From: Planococcus donghaensis MPA1U2
Lineage (GTDB): Bacteria; Bacillota; Bacilli; Bacillales_A; Planococcaceae
Reading direction: 5' to 3'
DNA length: 64,000 nt
Assembly: GCF_000189395.1 (NCBI RefSeq)
Contig: NZ_AEPB01000038.1
Coordinates: 102,764-166,763 of the forward strand
Position numbers and translations under genes: made by a program. The notes below the pieces were generated by a model. The model did not search any database and was not told the origin of the DNA. It was given only the letters and a program-made list of their open reading frames with translations. Positions 29,803 to 39,047 of the stretch are shown piece by piece (within the stretch, counting starts at the first letter, position 1; each line of letters starts with the position of its first letter).

Positions 29803-30585
29803 ATGCAAAATCAAGTAGAAGGTATTGTCATTCGCACAATGCCTTATGGCGAAACCAATAAAATCGTCACCTTGTTTACGAAAGAAGCGGGGAAAATCAC
29901 TTGTATGGCAAGAGGTGCGAAAAAACCGGCTAGTCGTTTGGCGGCCATTACCCAAGTGTTTACTCATGGAAGTTTTTCTATCTATAAAGGAAAAGGCATG
30001 GGGACTATACAGGCAGGGGATCCGCTAGAATCACTCCGACATATTCGTGAAGACATTATGTCTACTGCTTATGCAAGTTATGTTACGGAATTAATTGATC
30101 GTTTAACTGAACAAGATGAACCCCAACCAGCCATTTTTGATATGTTGTATCAAGCGCTTCATGCGATTGATGACGGGTATGATCCAGAAGCGATCACCTT
30201 GTTTGTCGAATGGAAAATGCTTCAAACAGCAGGCTTAACGCCAACGCTTCATCAATGTGCTAATTGTGGGTCGACTGAAGGGGAATTTGCTTTTTCGTTT
30301 CAAGAACTTGGATTTCTTTGTCACCGTTGTTTTCATATCGATTCGTACATTATTCGGTTGAGTCCAGCGTTAGTAAAGCTTATCCGTACGTTCTATTTTG
30401 TGCCTATTGAACGCGTAGGATCTTTAACTTTGAAAAAAGAATCGAAGAGCTTGCTCAAACAAATTGTCCGCACAATTTATGAAGAAAAAGCAGGGATTCG
30501 CTTAAAGTCACGGAAGTTTCTCGAACAATTAGAACGAACTCCCGAATTTTTACCGAAAAAAGAAGAGTTGCCAAAAGACGAATAG
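29803..30585 (+). CDS. recO: DNA repair protein RecO
   Basis: Mediator that loads RecA with RecF/RecR and anneals ssDNA. N-terminal OB fold (GIVIRTMPYGETNKIV), helical middle, and a four-cysteine zinc motif (CANCG ... CHRC, about residues 147-174). 260 aa. RBS AAGGAG 7 nt upstream. Its stop codon sits inside the loop of the operon terminator. Confidence 0.95.
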   Translation: MQNQVEGIVIRTMPYGETNKIVTLFTKEAGKITCMARGAKKPASRLAAITQVFTHGSFSIYKGKGMGTIQAGDPLESLRHIREDIMSTAYASYVTELIDRLTEQDEPQPAIFDMLYQALHAIDDGYDPEAITLFVEWKMLQTAGLTPTLHQCANCGSTEGEFAFSFQELGFLCHRCFHIDSYIIRLSPALVKLIRTFYFVPIERVGSLTLKKESKSLLKQIVRTIYEEKAGIRLKSRKFLEQLERTPEFLPKKEELPKDE

Positions 30586-30606
30586 TCTTTTGGCAACTCT
30601 TTTTTT
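30565..30606 (+). terminator. Terminator overlapping the recO 3' end
   Basis: Perfect 15-bp stem GAGTTGCCAAAAGAC / GTCTTTTGGCAACTC with a 5-nt loop containing the recO stop, followed by seven T. The last six recO codons form the 5' arm. Confidence 0.92.
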
Positions 30607-30671
30607 AGGAGTGATACTATCATAAAGTAATGAACAGGATAGCAAATCACACGCCGATTATGAGAGGGAAT

Positions 30672-30709
30672 AAAAAAGTGGTGGAATAGATTTATTCCAC
30701 CACTTTTTT
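30672..30709. terminator. Bidirectional terminator, recO / glyS side
   Basis: A6, perfect GTGGTGGAATA / TATTCCACCAC stem with GATT loop, then T6. It mainly serves minus-strand glyS. Confidence 0.9.
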
Positions 30710-30727
30710 GTAACCCGCTTTTCTAAC

Positions 30728-32104
30728 TTAAAATTGAATATGCTTTTCGATATATGCTTGTACTTCAGCGATCGGCATACGTGTTTGTTCCATTGAATCA
30801 CGGTGACGTACTGTTACTTGACCATCTTCAACTGAATCAAAGTCATATGTGATACAGAAAGGTGTACCGATTTCATCTTGGCGACGGTAGCGTTTACCGA
30901 TCGATTGAGACTCATCGTAATCCACCATGAAATGCTTAGCTAAATCAGCGAATACGCCTGTAGCGCCTTCTGCTAATTTTTTAGATAATGGAAGAACTGC
31001 TGCTTTGTAAGGAGCTAAAGCAGGGTGGAACTTCAACACTGTGCGTTTGTCGTCATTTTCAAGTGCTTCTTCGTGGTAAGCATCTACTAAGAAAGCAAGT
31101 GTTACACGGTCAGCTCCAAGTGAAGGCTCGATGCAATAAGGTACAAATCGCTCGTTTGTTACAGGATCGATGTAGTTAAAATCTTCTCCTGAATATTCCA
31201 TATGGCGTTTCAAGTCGAAATCGGTACGATCTGCAATACCCCAAAGCTCGCCCCAGCCAAATGGGAATTTGTATTCAATATCCACAGTTGCGTTTGAGTA
31301 ATGAGATAATTCGTCTTCGTCGTGTTCGCGAAGGCGCATATTGTCTTCATTCATATTCAAGTTCAACAACCAGTTTTTACTGAAATCGCGCCAGTAAGCG
31401 TACCATTCTAAATCTTCGCCAGGCTTGCAGAAAAATTCAAGTTCCATTTGTTCGAATTCACGAGTACGGAATGTAAAGTTACCAGGTGTAATTTCGTTAC
31501 GGAAACTTTTACCGATTTGAGCAATACCAAAAGGCATTTTCTTACGCATTGAACGTTGAACGTTTTTATAGTTAACGAAAATCCCTTGAGCTGTTTCTGG
31601 ACGCAAGAAAATTTCATTTGTTGAAGCTTCAGTTACGCCTTGGAAAGTTTTGAACATCAAGTTGAACTGGCGAATTTCTGTGAAGTCTTGTGCGCCACAT
31701 GTTGGGCATTTTACATCGTGTTCTTGGATCAATTCTGCCATGCGGTCAAATGACAAACCATCAACAATCAGTTCAATGCCTTTCGCATCTAATGCATCTT
31801 CGATTAACTTGTCTGCACGATGACGTGTTTTACAGCTCTTGCAATCGATCATTGGGTCATTAAAGTTGCCGACATGTCCAGAAGCTACCCAAGTTTTCGG
31901 GTTCATCAAAATGGCCGCATCCAGTCCTACGTTATAAGGAGACTCTTGAACGAATTTTTTCCACCATGCTTTTTTAATATTGTTTTTTAGTTCGACACCT
32001 AATGGGCCATAATCCCATGTGTTTGCCAAACCGCCGTAAATTTCAGAGCCCGGGAAAACAAAGCCTCTGTGTTTTGCTAATGCTACTACATCTTCCATTG
32101 ACAT
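30728..32104 (-). CDS. glyS: Glycyl-tRNA synthetase, single-chain (alpha2) type
   Basis: Class II aaRS charging tRNA-Gly, of the homodimeric archaeal/eukaryal-like type found in some Firmicutes (for example Staphylococcus), not the glyQ/glyS tetramer of B. subtilis. [14 protein letters not shown] at the N-terminus, a four-cysteine zinc insertion (CKSC, CPTC), motif 2 [19 protein letters not shown], motif 3 [15 protein letters not shown]-terminal anticodon domain. 458 aa. ATG 32104 has GGAGG 8 nt upstream. Expression is controlled by an upstream T-box. Confidence 0.97.
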   Translation of the reverse strand: MSMEDVVALAKHRGFVFPGSEIYGGLANTWDYGPLGVELKNNIKKAWWKKFVQESPYNVGLDAAILMNPKTWVASGHVGNFNDPMIDCKSCKTRHRADKLIEDALDAKGIELIVDGLSFDRMAELIQEHDVKCPTCGAQDFTEIRQFNLMFKTFQGVTEASTNEIFLRPETAQGIFVNYKNVQRSMRKKMPFGIAQIGKSFRNEITPGNFTFRTREFEQMELEFFCKPGEDLEWYAYWRDFSKNWLLNLNMNEDNMRLREHDEDELSHYSNATVDIEYKFPFGWGELWGIADRTDFDLKRHMEYSGEDFNYIDPVTNERFVPYCIEPSLGADRVTLAFLVDAYHEEALENDDKRTVLKFHPALAPYKAAVLPLSKKLAEGATGVFADLAKHFMVDYDESQSIGKRYRRQDEIGTPFCITYDFDSVEDGQVTVRHRDSMEQTRMPIAEVQAYIEKHIQF

Positions 32105-32126
32105 AAAAATTACCTCCATAAAATAA

Positions 32127-32339
32127 AAAATCGTACTCGTCCTCGGACATGATTACATGCCCGAGGACGAGTACGTTAAGACCCGCGGTTCCACCTCGAT
32201 TGACTACAATGTGTAGTCCACTTTAAAATAAAAATAGCTCAGGATCGCCGTTTCCTGTAGGTGTAGGCTTTCACTATCCCTACTCGCTAAAGTTACAGTA
32301 CTCATTTATCCGTCATTGCCTGTATGAAGTTCGTTTTTA
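32127..32339 (-). promoter_or_regulatory. T-box riboswitch (glycyl) controlling glyS
   Basis: Read on the minus strand. A Stem I region includes GGGATAGTGAAAGCC and a candidate specifier GGC (32249-32247) before CCTGAGC. The T-box core GGTGGAACCGCGGG occupies 32195-32182. A terminator with a perfect 14-bp stem (GTACTCGTCCTCGG / CCGAGGACGAGTAC) and T-run occupies 32175-32127. Uncharged tRNA-Gly should stabilise the antiterminator and switch glyS on. Confidence 0.95.
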
Positions 32340-32368
32340 ATTGTATCATGACAATGTTTTCTTCGCAA
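32340..32368 (-). promoter_or_regulatory. glyS T-box promoter
   Basis: Minus-strand TTGCGA (32368-32363) and TACAAT (32345-32340) with a 17-nt spacer, just upstream of the T-box leader. Confidence 0.65.
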
Positions 32369-32402
32369 TATTACGTGCATTAGTATATAATAATTGATAT
32401 TG

Positions 32403-32413
32403 AGTATAACATA
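32403..32413 (-). promoter_or_regulatory. Candidate CcpN binding site
   Basis: Minus strand TATGTTATACT fits the reported CcpN operator consensus TRTGHYATAYW at every position. It lies 18-28 nt upstream of ccpN and between the two divergent promoters. Confidence 0.45.
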
Positions 32414-32430
32414 TATCTATTTTTGAGGCG

Positions 32431-33069
32431 GTGAGTCCAATCGAACTCAATAAACGACAAGAAGAAATATTGCAAATTGTTAAAGGCAATGGTCCAATTA
32501 CTGGCGAACAGATTGCGGATCGCTTAAACTTAACAAGATCAACGCTACGACCGGACTTAGCCATTTTAACGATGGCAGGTTTTTTAGATGCCCGTCCCCG
32601 CGTTGGTTATTTTTATTCGGGGAAAAAACCTGGGCAAGATGTTACCGATACGATGAACAATATGAAGGTGAAAGATTTTCAGTCGATTCCGGTTGTAGTC
32701 CGGGAAGATGTTAGTGTGTACGACGCCATCAGTCAAATGTTTTTAGATGATGTCGGAACACTTTTTGTCGTGGATAAAAAATCGCATCTTGCAGGAGTGT
32801 TATCGAGAAAAGATTTGTTGCGAGCCAGTTTAGGTAGCCAAAACTTATCGAGTATTCCCGTACATATTATAATGACGCGTATGCCGAACATTACATATTG
32901 CGCTAAAAACGAATCGCTTATCCAAGCAGCACATCGCTTGATCAATCAGCAAATCGATGCGCTGCCTGTAGTAGAAGAACAACCAGATGGCTTTAAAGTT
33001 GTCGGTAGGTTAACTAAAACGAATATTACTCGTGCGTTTTTATCGTTATCTGAAAACCACGATTTGTGA
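32431..33069 (+). CDS. ccpN: Transcriptional repressor CcpN
   Basis: Represses gluconeogenic genes (gapB, pckA) on glycolytic carbon sources; ATP/ADP sensing through CBS domains. N-terminal winged helix ([20 protein letters not shown] ... [16 protein letters not shown]), then two CBS domains (about residues 75-205). 212 aa. GTG start gives the conserved [12 protein letters not shown]-terminus; GAGG sits unusually close (2 nt). ppsR starts 10 nt after its stop. Confidence 0.93.
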   Translation: MSPIELNKRQEEILQIVKGNGPITGEQIADRLNLTRSTLRPDLAILTMAGFLDARPRVGYFYSGKKPGQDVTDTMNNMKVKDFQSIPVVVREDVSVYDAISQMFLDDVGTLFVVDKKSHLAGVLSRKDLLRASLGSQNLSSIPVHIIMTRMPNITYCAKNESLIQAAHRLINQQIDALPVVEEQPDGFKVVGRLTKTNITRAFLSLSENHDL

Positions 33070-33079
33070 GGTGTCAATT

Positions 33080-33886
33080 ATGAAGTCACTGCGATTGTTT
33101 ATCGTATCCGATTCAGTTGGTGAAACAGGCGAACTAGTCGCAAAAGCAGCAATTAGCCAATACTTGAGTGCAGATCAAAATGCAGTTTTAAAACGATTTC
33201 CTTATATCGATTCAATTGATCACCTACAAGAAATCGTCAAATTAGCTGTCGCTCAAAAAGCTTTTATCGTTTATACATTGGTGTCACAAGAACTACGCGA
33301 TTATATGCAGGCTGAAACCGCGAAATTTCGTGTAACTGCAGTAGATTTAATGGGACCATTATTAGATGCCTTAGAAAATGAGCTAAATGCGTCTCCACTG
33401 CAAGAAGCAGGGTTAGTCCGTAAATTGGATGATGACTATTTTAAAAAAGTAGAAGCCATTGAGTTTGCGGTTAAATATGATGATGGACGAGACCCCCGGG
33501 GTATTTTAATGGCGGATATTGTCTTGGTTGGGATTTCTCGAACGTCTAAAACACCGCTATCTCAGTATTTAGCACATAAACGCCTAAAAGTGGCCAATGT
33601 CCCGCTTGTGCCGGAAGTAGACCCGCCCGAAGAATTATATCAAGTAGACCCGAAAAAATGTTTTGGTTTAGTTATTTCGCCGGACAAGCTCAATTTTATC
33701 CGGAAAGAAAGACTAATCGCTCTAGGATTAAACGATGATGCAAATTATGCAAAAATCGATCGCATCCACGAAGAAATTAAACATTTTCACAAAGTCGTCG
33801 ATCGCATCGGTTGCGAAATCGTTGACGTGACAAATCGAGCTGTAGAAGAAACAGCGAATTTGATACTCGGCAAACTCCAAAAATAA
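33080..33886 (+). CDS. ppsR: Pyruvate, phosphate dikinase regulatory protein (bifunctional kinase/phosphorylase)
   Basis: DUF299 protein (YqfL) that reversibly phosphorylates PPDK in an ADP/Pi-dependent manner. [19 protein letters not shown]-terminus and P-loop-like [11 protein letters not shown] around residue 150. 268 aa. ATG 33080 chosen: GAGGTG is 8 nt upstream and upstream frame lies in ccpN. Pairing with ccpN makes a gluconeogenesis/PEP control unit. The target ppdK is not in the window. Confidence 0.9.
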   Translation: MKSLRLFIVSDSVGETGELVAKAAISQYLSADQNAVLKRFPYIDSIDHLQEIVKLAVAQKAFIVYTLVSQELRDYMQAETAKFRVTAVDLMGPLLDALENELNASPLQEAGLVRKLDDDYFKKVEAIEFAVKYDDGRDPRGILMADIVLVGISRTSKTPLSQYLAHKRLKVANVPLVPEVDPPEELYQVDPKKCFGLVISPDKLNFIRKERLIALGLNDDANYAKIDRIHEEIKHFHKVVDRIGCEIVDVTNRAVEETANLILGKLQK

Positions 33887-33892
33887 TTTTGG

Positions 33893-33922
33893 GAAAACCA
33901 CCTTTAGAGGCGGTTTTTCTTT
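33893..33922 (+). terminator. ppsR terminator
   Basis: AAAACC-CC / GG-GGTTTT stem with A/C mismatch and TTTAGA loop, followed by a long T-rich tract. Confidence 0.8.
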
Positions 33923-34083
33923 CTTTTTGGTGGATTTTTTCATAAAGAAGTTTTATAATGAAGAATTGTGGCTAAAGCTTACTAACGGATAAATAGTTTG
34001 CTTTATCTTTTTGTCGAAAAATGAAGGATTTTGTCTTTGTATCACGAATTACTTAAGTTAAGCAAACAAAGATGGTGAAAAAA

Positions 34084-35883
34084 ATGTCCAATAGAGTTCC
34101 TGAAGAAGTGATTGAAAAAATTCGGTCCAGCACCGATATCGTTGATGTCGTTGGTGAATACGTCCAGTTAACAAAAAGAGGTCGCAATTGGTTTGGACTA
34201 TGTCCTTTCCATGGAGAAAGTACACCATCTTTTTCAGTAACCGCTGATAAGCAGATTTTTCATTGCTTTGGTTGTGGAGCTGGTGGCAATGTCATCACTT
34301 TTCTGATGGATATTGAAAACTTAACTTTCCAAGATGCCTTGTCAAGATTAGGAAGTCGCGCTGGCATAGATGTCGATATACAAGCCCCTGCCGATTCCGG
34401 TCCGGTGCAATCAAAAGAAGATCAACAATTGATTTTGATGCACGAGTTTGCTGCGGACATGTACCACCATATTCTATTGAATACGGAAGAAGGCCAAGAG
34501 GCATTGGACTATTTGGAAAATAGGGGCTTTACTCGAGAAATCATCGAGAAAAACAGAATCGGTTGGTCGCTTCCAGAGTGGAATTATATGGCTTCTTCGT
34601 TAAAACGAAAAGGTTTTTCAGAAGAAGAGTTAGAAACGAGCGGGTTAGCGATTGCGCGTGAGCAATCAAGCGGCTATTTTGACCGATTTCGTGGTAGAAT
34701 CATGTTTCCAATTATGAATGAAACAGGCAAAGTAATCGCCTTTTCTGGAAGAGTTCTTGAGCACACAAAACAAGAAGCTAAATATATGAACAGCCCTGAA
34801 TCTCCGATTTTCCAAAAAAGCCAAGTGCTTTATAATGTACATCATGCCAGAAGCGCTATACGCAAAAACAGAAAAATCATTTTGTTTGAAGGGTTTATGG
34901 ATGTCATTGCAGCGGGTAAAGCAGGTGTTGATAATGCTTTAGCAACTATGGGGACATCACTCACGGCTCAGCATATTCGACAAATGAAGCGTTTTGCCCA
35001 AGAAGTCGTCATTTGTTTTGATGGAGATGATGCAGGTTGGGAAGCTGCGAAAAGAGCCGCCATTTCTTTGAATGAAGAAAATTTCAAAGTGGAAGTGGCA
35101 GTGTTGCCAGGGAAAATGGATCCAGATGATTATGTTCGTGACAACGGCGCTGAGGCTTTTAAAGATCAAATTATCGGTAAACCACATGCATTTCTTGCAT
35201 TTGCAATGATGCACGCCCGAAGACATAAAAACTTTCAGTATGAAAACGACCTGTTGCAATATATACAGGAAGTGTTGCAACTTTTAGCTGGTAGATCCTC
35301 GCCTTTAGAGCGAGATTTATATATAAAGCAATTATCAGTGGAAACTGGATTGTCTCAAGAAGCTATCCTGCAGCATTATAGGAAATTAGAAAACAAGACA
35401 ATCGAACGGAACCGTCCTGAACCAGCGATTATAAAGACACCTAAAAAAGAACCGAAACGGATTACTTCATTGCATAGAGCCGAGCGAATGCTTTTGTCTC
35501 ATGCACTGGCCGATCCGTCGGTTATGAATAAGTTAGTGGTCGAAGACAATGGCATTCCATTTGTCAGTGAAGAATTCCAGGCGCTGTACGTTCAATTGCT
35601 CGGTTTCTATGAGGAATGGGATAAAGCAGATTTTCATAAGTTTTTGGAGACATTGCAAGATGCTGAGCTCCGCAAACTCGTTATGGAAACCGCATTATCC
35701 GAACGCGATCCGGAACATGCGGATGAAGAAATTGCCGATTGTTTAAAGCATTTGCAAAAACATCGGATCGAGCAGCAAATCAATTTAAAAATCCAGCAAT
35801 CAAAAGAAGCGGAAAAACAGCATGACTTAAAGCGCGCTTTACTTCTTGCACAAGAAGTGATTGCTTTACGAAAATCATTGTAA
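34084..35883 (+). CDS. dnaG: DNA primase
   Basis: Makes RNA primers at the replication fork. N-terminal zinc finger (CPFHGEST ... CFGCGAGG), RNA-polymerase/TOPRIM core (ILFEGFMDVIAAGKAGV, VICFDGDDAGWEA), and a C-terminal DnaB-interacting helical domain. 599 aa. ATG 34084 gives the family N-terminus MSNRVPEEV and has GGTGA 7 nt upstream; the ATG at 34072 lacks an RBS. Followed by sigA in the classical macromolecular synthesis operon; no rpsU here. Confidence 0.96.
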   Translation: MSNRVPEEVIEKIRSSTDIVDVVGEYVQLTKRGRNWFGLCPFHGESTPSFSVTADKQIFHCFGCGAGGNVITFLMDIENLTFQDALSRLGSRAGIDVDIQAPADSGPVQSKEDQQLILMHEFAADMYHHILLNTEEGQEALDYLENRGFTREIIEKNRIGWSLPEWNYMASSLKRKGFSEEELETSGLAIAREQSSGYFDRFRGRIMFPIMNETGKVIAFSGRVLEHTKQEAKYMNSPESPIFQKSQVLYNVHHARSAIRKNRKIILFEGFMDVIAAGKAGVDNALATMGTSLTAQHIRQMKRFAQEVVICFDGDDAGWEAAKRAAISLNEENFKVEVAVLPGKMDPDDYVRDNGAEAFKDQIIGKPHAFLAFAMMHARRHKNFQYENDLLQYIQEVLQLLAGRSSPLERDLYIKQLSVETGLSQEAILQHYRKLENKTIERNRPEPAIIKTPKKEPKRITSLHRAERMLLSHALADPSVMNKLVVEDNGIPFVSEEFQALYVQLLGFYEEWDKADFHKFLETLQDAELRKLVMETALSERDPEHADEEIADCLKHLQKHRIEQQINLKIQQSKEAEKQHDLKRALLLAQEVIALRKSL

Positions 35884-35916
35884 GTTAATTCCGGTTTTTT
35901 TAAAGGAGGAAGTCAC

Positions 35917-37071
35917 ATGGCCGAGAAATCTGAACGCCAAACTGAAGTTGAAGCAAGCAATGTACCATTGACTACTGAAGGTCCGGAAGCGACTGTAGAA
36001 GAAGCGAAAAAACAGCTAATTGAAGCAGGTAAAAAAACCGGAGAACTTAACTACGAACAAATTGCTGACAAATTAGCGATTTTCGAAATGGAATCCGATG
36101 CAGTTGAAGAGTTTATCGATCAATTAGAAGGGCACGGCATCGAATTGGAACGTAAATCCGACGATGAAGAGCATTTAGACCGTCTCATGAAACCGACCGA
36201 AGATAAATTTGACTTAAATGATTTAAGTGTACCGCCAGGCGTTAAAATTAATGATCCTGTCCGTATGTACTTGAAAGAAATTGGACGCGTGGATTTATTA
36301 AAAGCCGAAGAAGAAGTGCGTTTAGCAAAATTGATTGAACAAGGCGATGAAGAAGCGAAAAAACGCCTTGCTGAAGCCAATTTGCGTCTAGTAGTTAGTA
36401 TTGCAAAACGTTATGTTGGTCGTGGCATGTTGTTCTTGGATTTAATCCAAGAAGGGAACATGGGCTTGATCAAAGCGGTTGAGAAATTTGATTACTCTAA
36501 AGGATTCAAGTTTAGTACGTATGCAACTTGGTGGATTCGCCAAGCCATTACTCGTGCTATCGCTGACCAAGCACGTACCATCCGTATTCCAGTGCATATG
36601 GTTGAAACGATCAACAAACTGATTCGCGTACAGCGTCAACTATTGCAAGATCTTGGCCGTGATCCTTCTCCGGAAGAAATCGGTGAAGAAATGGATTTAC
36701 TTCCAGAAAAAGTTCGTGAAATCTTGAAAATTGCTCAAGAGCCTGTATCACTTGAAACGCCAATCGGCGAAGAAGATGATTCGCACTTAGGTGATTTTAT
36801 CGAAGATTCCGATGCGCAATCACCTTCTGATCACGCTGCTTATGAATTGTTGAAAGAACAATTAGAAGATGTGTTAGATACGTTAACTGACCGCGAAGAA
36901 AACGTATTGCGTTTACGTTTTGGTTTAGATGATGGGCGTACACGGACATTAGAAGAAGTAGGCAAAGTATTTGGCGTCACACGTGAGCGGATTCGTCAAA
37001 TCGAAGCAAAAGCATTACGCAAGCTGCGCCATCCATCACGCAGCAAACGCCTAAAAGATTTTCTTGAATAA
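35917..37071 (+). CDS. sigA: RNA polymerase primary sigma factor SigA (RpoD)
   Basis: Housekeeping sigma factor. Region 1.1-like acidic N-terminus, region 1.2 from [11 protein letters not shown], region 2 ([40 protein letters not shown]), region 3, and region 4 helix-turn-helix ([19 protein letters not shown]). 384 aa, slightly longer than B. subtilis SigA at the N-terminus. RBS AAAGGAGG 8 nt upstream. Confidence 0.98.
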   Translation: MAEKSERQTEVEASNVPLTTEGPEATVEEAKKQLIEAGKKTGELNYEQIADKLAIFEMESDAVEEFIDQLEGHGIELERKSDDEEHLDRLMKPTEDKFDLNDLSVPPGVKINDPVRMYLKEIGRVDLLKAEEEVRLAKLIEQGDEEAKKRLAEANLRLVVSIAKRYVGRGMLFLDLIQEGNMGLIKAVEKFDYSKGFKFSTYATWWIRQAITRAIADQARTIRIPVHMVETINKLIRVQRQLLQDLGRDPSPEEIGEEMDLLPEKVREILKIAQEPVSLETPIGEEDDSHLGDFIEDSDAQSPSDHAAYELLKEQLEDVLDTLTDREENVLRLRFGLDDGRTRTLEEVGKVFGVTRERIRQIEAKALRKLRHPSRSKRLKDFLE

Positions 37072-37079
37072 TAAAATAA

Positions 37080-37120
37080 ACAAGAGCCGCATTGGGTTGT
37101 ACCTAGATGCGGCTCTTTTC
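37080..37120 (+). terminator. dnaG-sigA operon terminator
   Basis: AAGAGCCGCAT / ATGCGGCTCTT perfect stem with a 14-nt loop and TTTTC. Confidence 0.88.
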
Positions 37121-37153
37121 TATAGAACGAAAAAAAGGAATTCGAGTTAAAGC

Positions 37154-37183
37154 TTGAATTCGTCTTAATTTTCCCTATATAAT
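37154..37183 (+). promoter_or_regulatory. Promoter of acyl-CoA dehydrogenase gene
   Basis: TTGAAT at 37154-37159, 18-nt spacer, perfect TATAAT at 37178-37183. The -35 lies in the right arm of a palindrome at 37138-37161. Confidence 0.65.
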
Positions 37184-37188
37184 GAAAG

Positions 37189-37205
37189 TTGTAAGCGTAT
37201 TCATA
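37189..37205 (+). promoter_or_regulatory. cre site (CcpA operator) at acyl-CoA dehydrogenase promoter
   Basis: TTGTAAGCGTATTCATA fits the cre consensus WTGNAARCGNWWWCAWW at all positions and overlaps the expected transcription start, 5 nt past the -10. This predicts glucose repression by CcpA. Confidence 0.75.
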
Positions 37206-37225
37206 ATAAAGGGGATGTAAAACAA

Positions 37226-38368
37226 ATGAATTTCGATTTGACACAAGAACAACAAATGATCAAAAAAACCATCAAAGAATTTTCTGATAAGGTGGTGGCA
37301 CCAGGTGCCATCGATCGTGATCGTTCAAAAGCGTTTCCGACTGAAATTTTCAAACAGCTGTCTGACATGGGGATGATGGGCTTGCCGTTTGATGAAAAAT
37401 ATGGTGGATCGGGAGCGGATACAACCAGTTTTGCTATTGTGACAGAAGAATTGAGCCGCGTTTGTGCCTCTACAGGAATTACTTATTCTGCGCATATTTC
37501 ACTTGGCGGAGCTCCGCTAAACTTATTTGGAACAGAAGAACAAAAAGAAAAATACTTAACGCCGATTTGTACAGGTGAATCATTTGGTGCGTTTGGATTA
37601 ACAGAACCCAACGCTGGATCAGATGCGGGGGGAACAGAAACTCGTGCAATCGAAGATGGTGACGATTGGGTGATCAACGGTTCGAAAGTATATATTACAA
37701 ATGCAAGCCATGCGAAACATTTAGCCATTACAGCAATTACCGGAATGGAAAATGGCAAAAAAGAAATTAGTGCCATTATTGTACCAACTGATGCAGAAGG
37801 CTTTACGATTATTGATAACTACGAAAAAATGGGGCTGCATTCTTCAAACACAACAGAGTTAGTGTTAGAAAATGTTCGTGTGCCGAAAGAGAACTTGTTA
37901 GGCAAGCGTGGAGACGGCTTTAAGCAGTTCTTAGTGACATTGGATGGCGGACGTATTGGAATCGCTGCGATGGCTGTAGGGATCGCACAAGGCGCGTTTA
38001 ACAAAGCCCTTGCTTATTCTAAAGAACGTAAACAATTTGGCAAAACTTTGTCTGAGTTCCAAGTAACGCAATTCAAGCTTGCAGATATGGCGATGAAAAT
38101 AGAATTGGCTCGTAATATGGTTTACAAAGCCGCTTGGTTAAAAGATCAAGGCCGACCGTTTACAAAAGAAGCTTCCATGGCAAAGTTATATGCTTCTGAA
38201 ATTTCAATGGAAGTTGCAGATGAAGCGATTCAAATTCATGGTGGCTATGGCTACATGAAAGAATACGAAGTAGAACGTTACATGCGTGATGCCAAATTAC
38301 TGGAAATCGGTGAAGGAACATCTGAAATTCAGCGTATGGTTATCGCACGTCAAATCGGTTGCTATTAA
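37226..38368 (+). CDS. Acyl-CoA dehydrogenase
   Basis: FAD enzyme of fatty acid or branched-chain beta-oxidation. FAD-contact motif FGLTEPNAGSDAGG, ITNASHAKH, the RKQFGKTLSEFQ signature, and a C-terminal catalytic Glu in IGEGTSEIQRMVIARQ. 380 aa, typical of short-chain/butyryl-type members (MmgC, AcdA-like), but chain length cannot be fixed. RBS AAAGGGGA 9 nt upstream. Monocistronic, flanked by terminators and with a cre site, consistent with catabolic control. Confidence 0.92.
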   Translation: MNFDLTQEQQMIKKTIKEFSDKVVAPGAIDRDRSKAFPTEIFKQLSDMGMMGLPFDEKYGGSGADTTSFAIVTEELSRVCASTGITYSAHISLGGAPLNLFGTEEQKEKYLTPICTGESFGAFGLTEPNAGSDAGGTETRAIEDGDDWVINGSKVYITNASHAKHLAITAITGMENGKKEISAIIVPTDAEGFTIIDNYEKMGLHSSNTTELVLENVRVPKENLLGKRGDGFKQFLVTLDGGRIGIAAMAVGIAQGAFNKALAYSKERKQFGKTLSEFQVTQFKLADMAMKIELARNMVYKAAWLKDQGRPFTKEASMAKLYASEISMEVADEAIQIHGGYGYMKEYEVERYMRDAKLLEIGEGTSEIQRMVIARQIGCY

Positions 38369-38373
38369 AAAAA

Positions 38374-38405
38374 TGAAGCCCTGCAAAACGCAGGGCTTCG
38401 TTCGT
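38374..38405 (+). terminator. Acyl-CoA dehydrogenase terminator
   Basis: GAAGCCCTGC / GCAGGGCTTC perfect stem with AAAAC loop; T-content downstream is modest. Confidence 0.75.
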
Positions 38406-38599
38406 TTAAAAATGATATGTAGATAATAAAACAAACGAACACGAGAGAAAGTCGTATTAGCTGAAATTAAATTACTGTTTTTGTCACAAACAAGGAAAAG
38501 TTATCTGTTAAGACTTTTCGTTTCAATGATAATACAGTACAATAATGAATGATACGAATAATATCATCAAGCAGAACTTAGTAGAGGGAGGGGTAACGG

Positions 38600-38983
38600 A
38601 TGCAAAAAAATGCAATTGTACCTTATATCTTAATCATGGCGTTCGGTATTGGGTTAATTTTCTTCTTATCAGTACAAGGAGTTAGTAACGAAGCTGAAAT
38701 CGCTGAAGAACATGCAACAGAAGAAGAAGGTGGCGGAGAAGCTGCAGAAGGCGAAGGCGAAGCTTCAGGAGATTTCGATCCAGAAGCAACTGCTCAAGCA
38801 AGCTGTATTTCTTGTCACGGTTCAAGTTATGAAGGCGGAGTAGGTCCATCATTAGTAGCTACAGAACTTCCACAAGAAGAAATCGAAGATATCGTGGTTA
38901 ACGGTAAAGGCGGTATGCCAGGCGGACTTGTTGAAGAAGCAAACGCAGCGGCAATGGCTGAGTGGATTTTAACACTCGAATAG
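38600..38983 (+). CDS. cccA: Membrane-anchored cytochrome c550
   Basis: Electron-transfer protein between the bc complex and terminal oxidase. N-terminal TM anchor (about residues 7-27), an extremely Glu/Gly-rich acidic linker (about 30-65), and one class I c-type domain with heme motif CISCH and axial Met in GGMPGGL. 127 aa. RBS GGGAGGGG 9 nt upstream. An ATGATA/TATCAT inverted repeat (38549-38567) lies in the leader. Confidence 0.93.
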   Translation: MQKNAIVPYILIMAFGIGLIFFLSVQGVSNEAEIAEEHATEEEGGGEAAEGEGEASGDFDPEATAQASCISCHGSSYEGGVGPSLVATELPQEEIEDIVVNGKGGMPGGLVEEANAAAMAEWILTLE

Positions 38984-38992
38984 TATTTAAAA

Positions 38993-39029
38993 ATACCCTT
39001 AGTTCTTCTAGAACTAAGGGTTTTTCTGT
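38993..39029 (+). terminator. Terminator-like hairpin cccA-trmK
   Basis: CCCTTAGTTCT / AGAACTAAGGG stem with TCT loop and T-run. The trmK RBS follows within ~12 nt, leaving no space for a promoter. Confidence 0.85.
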
Positions 39030-39047
39030 TAAATTAGGAGGATCTGA

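Noticed and set aside
30631-30690. 19-aa frame between recO and glyS terminators
   Set aside because: No RBS and it runs into the bidirectional terminator.
33980-34020. GATAAA / TTTATC stem with T-run before dnaG
   Set aside because: Only 6 A/T-rich base pairs; too weak to call as a terminator or attenuator.
38549-38567. Fur-like box upstream of cccA (ATGATA / TATCAT)
   Set aside because: Arm spacing is 7 nt and the 7-1-7 Fur pattern is not met. Kept only as an inverted repeat in the cccA leader.
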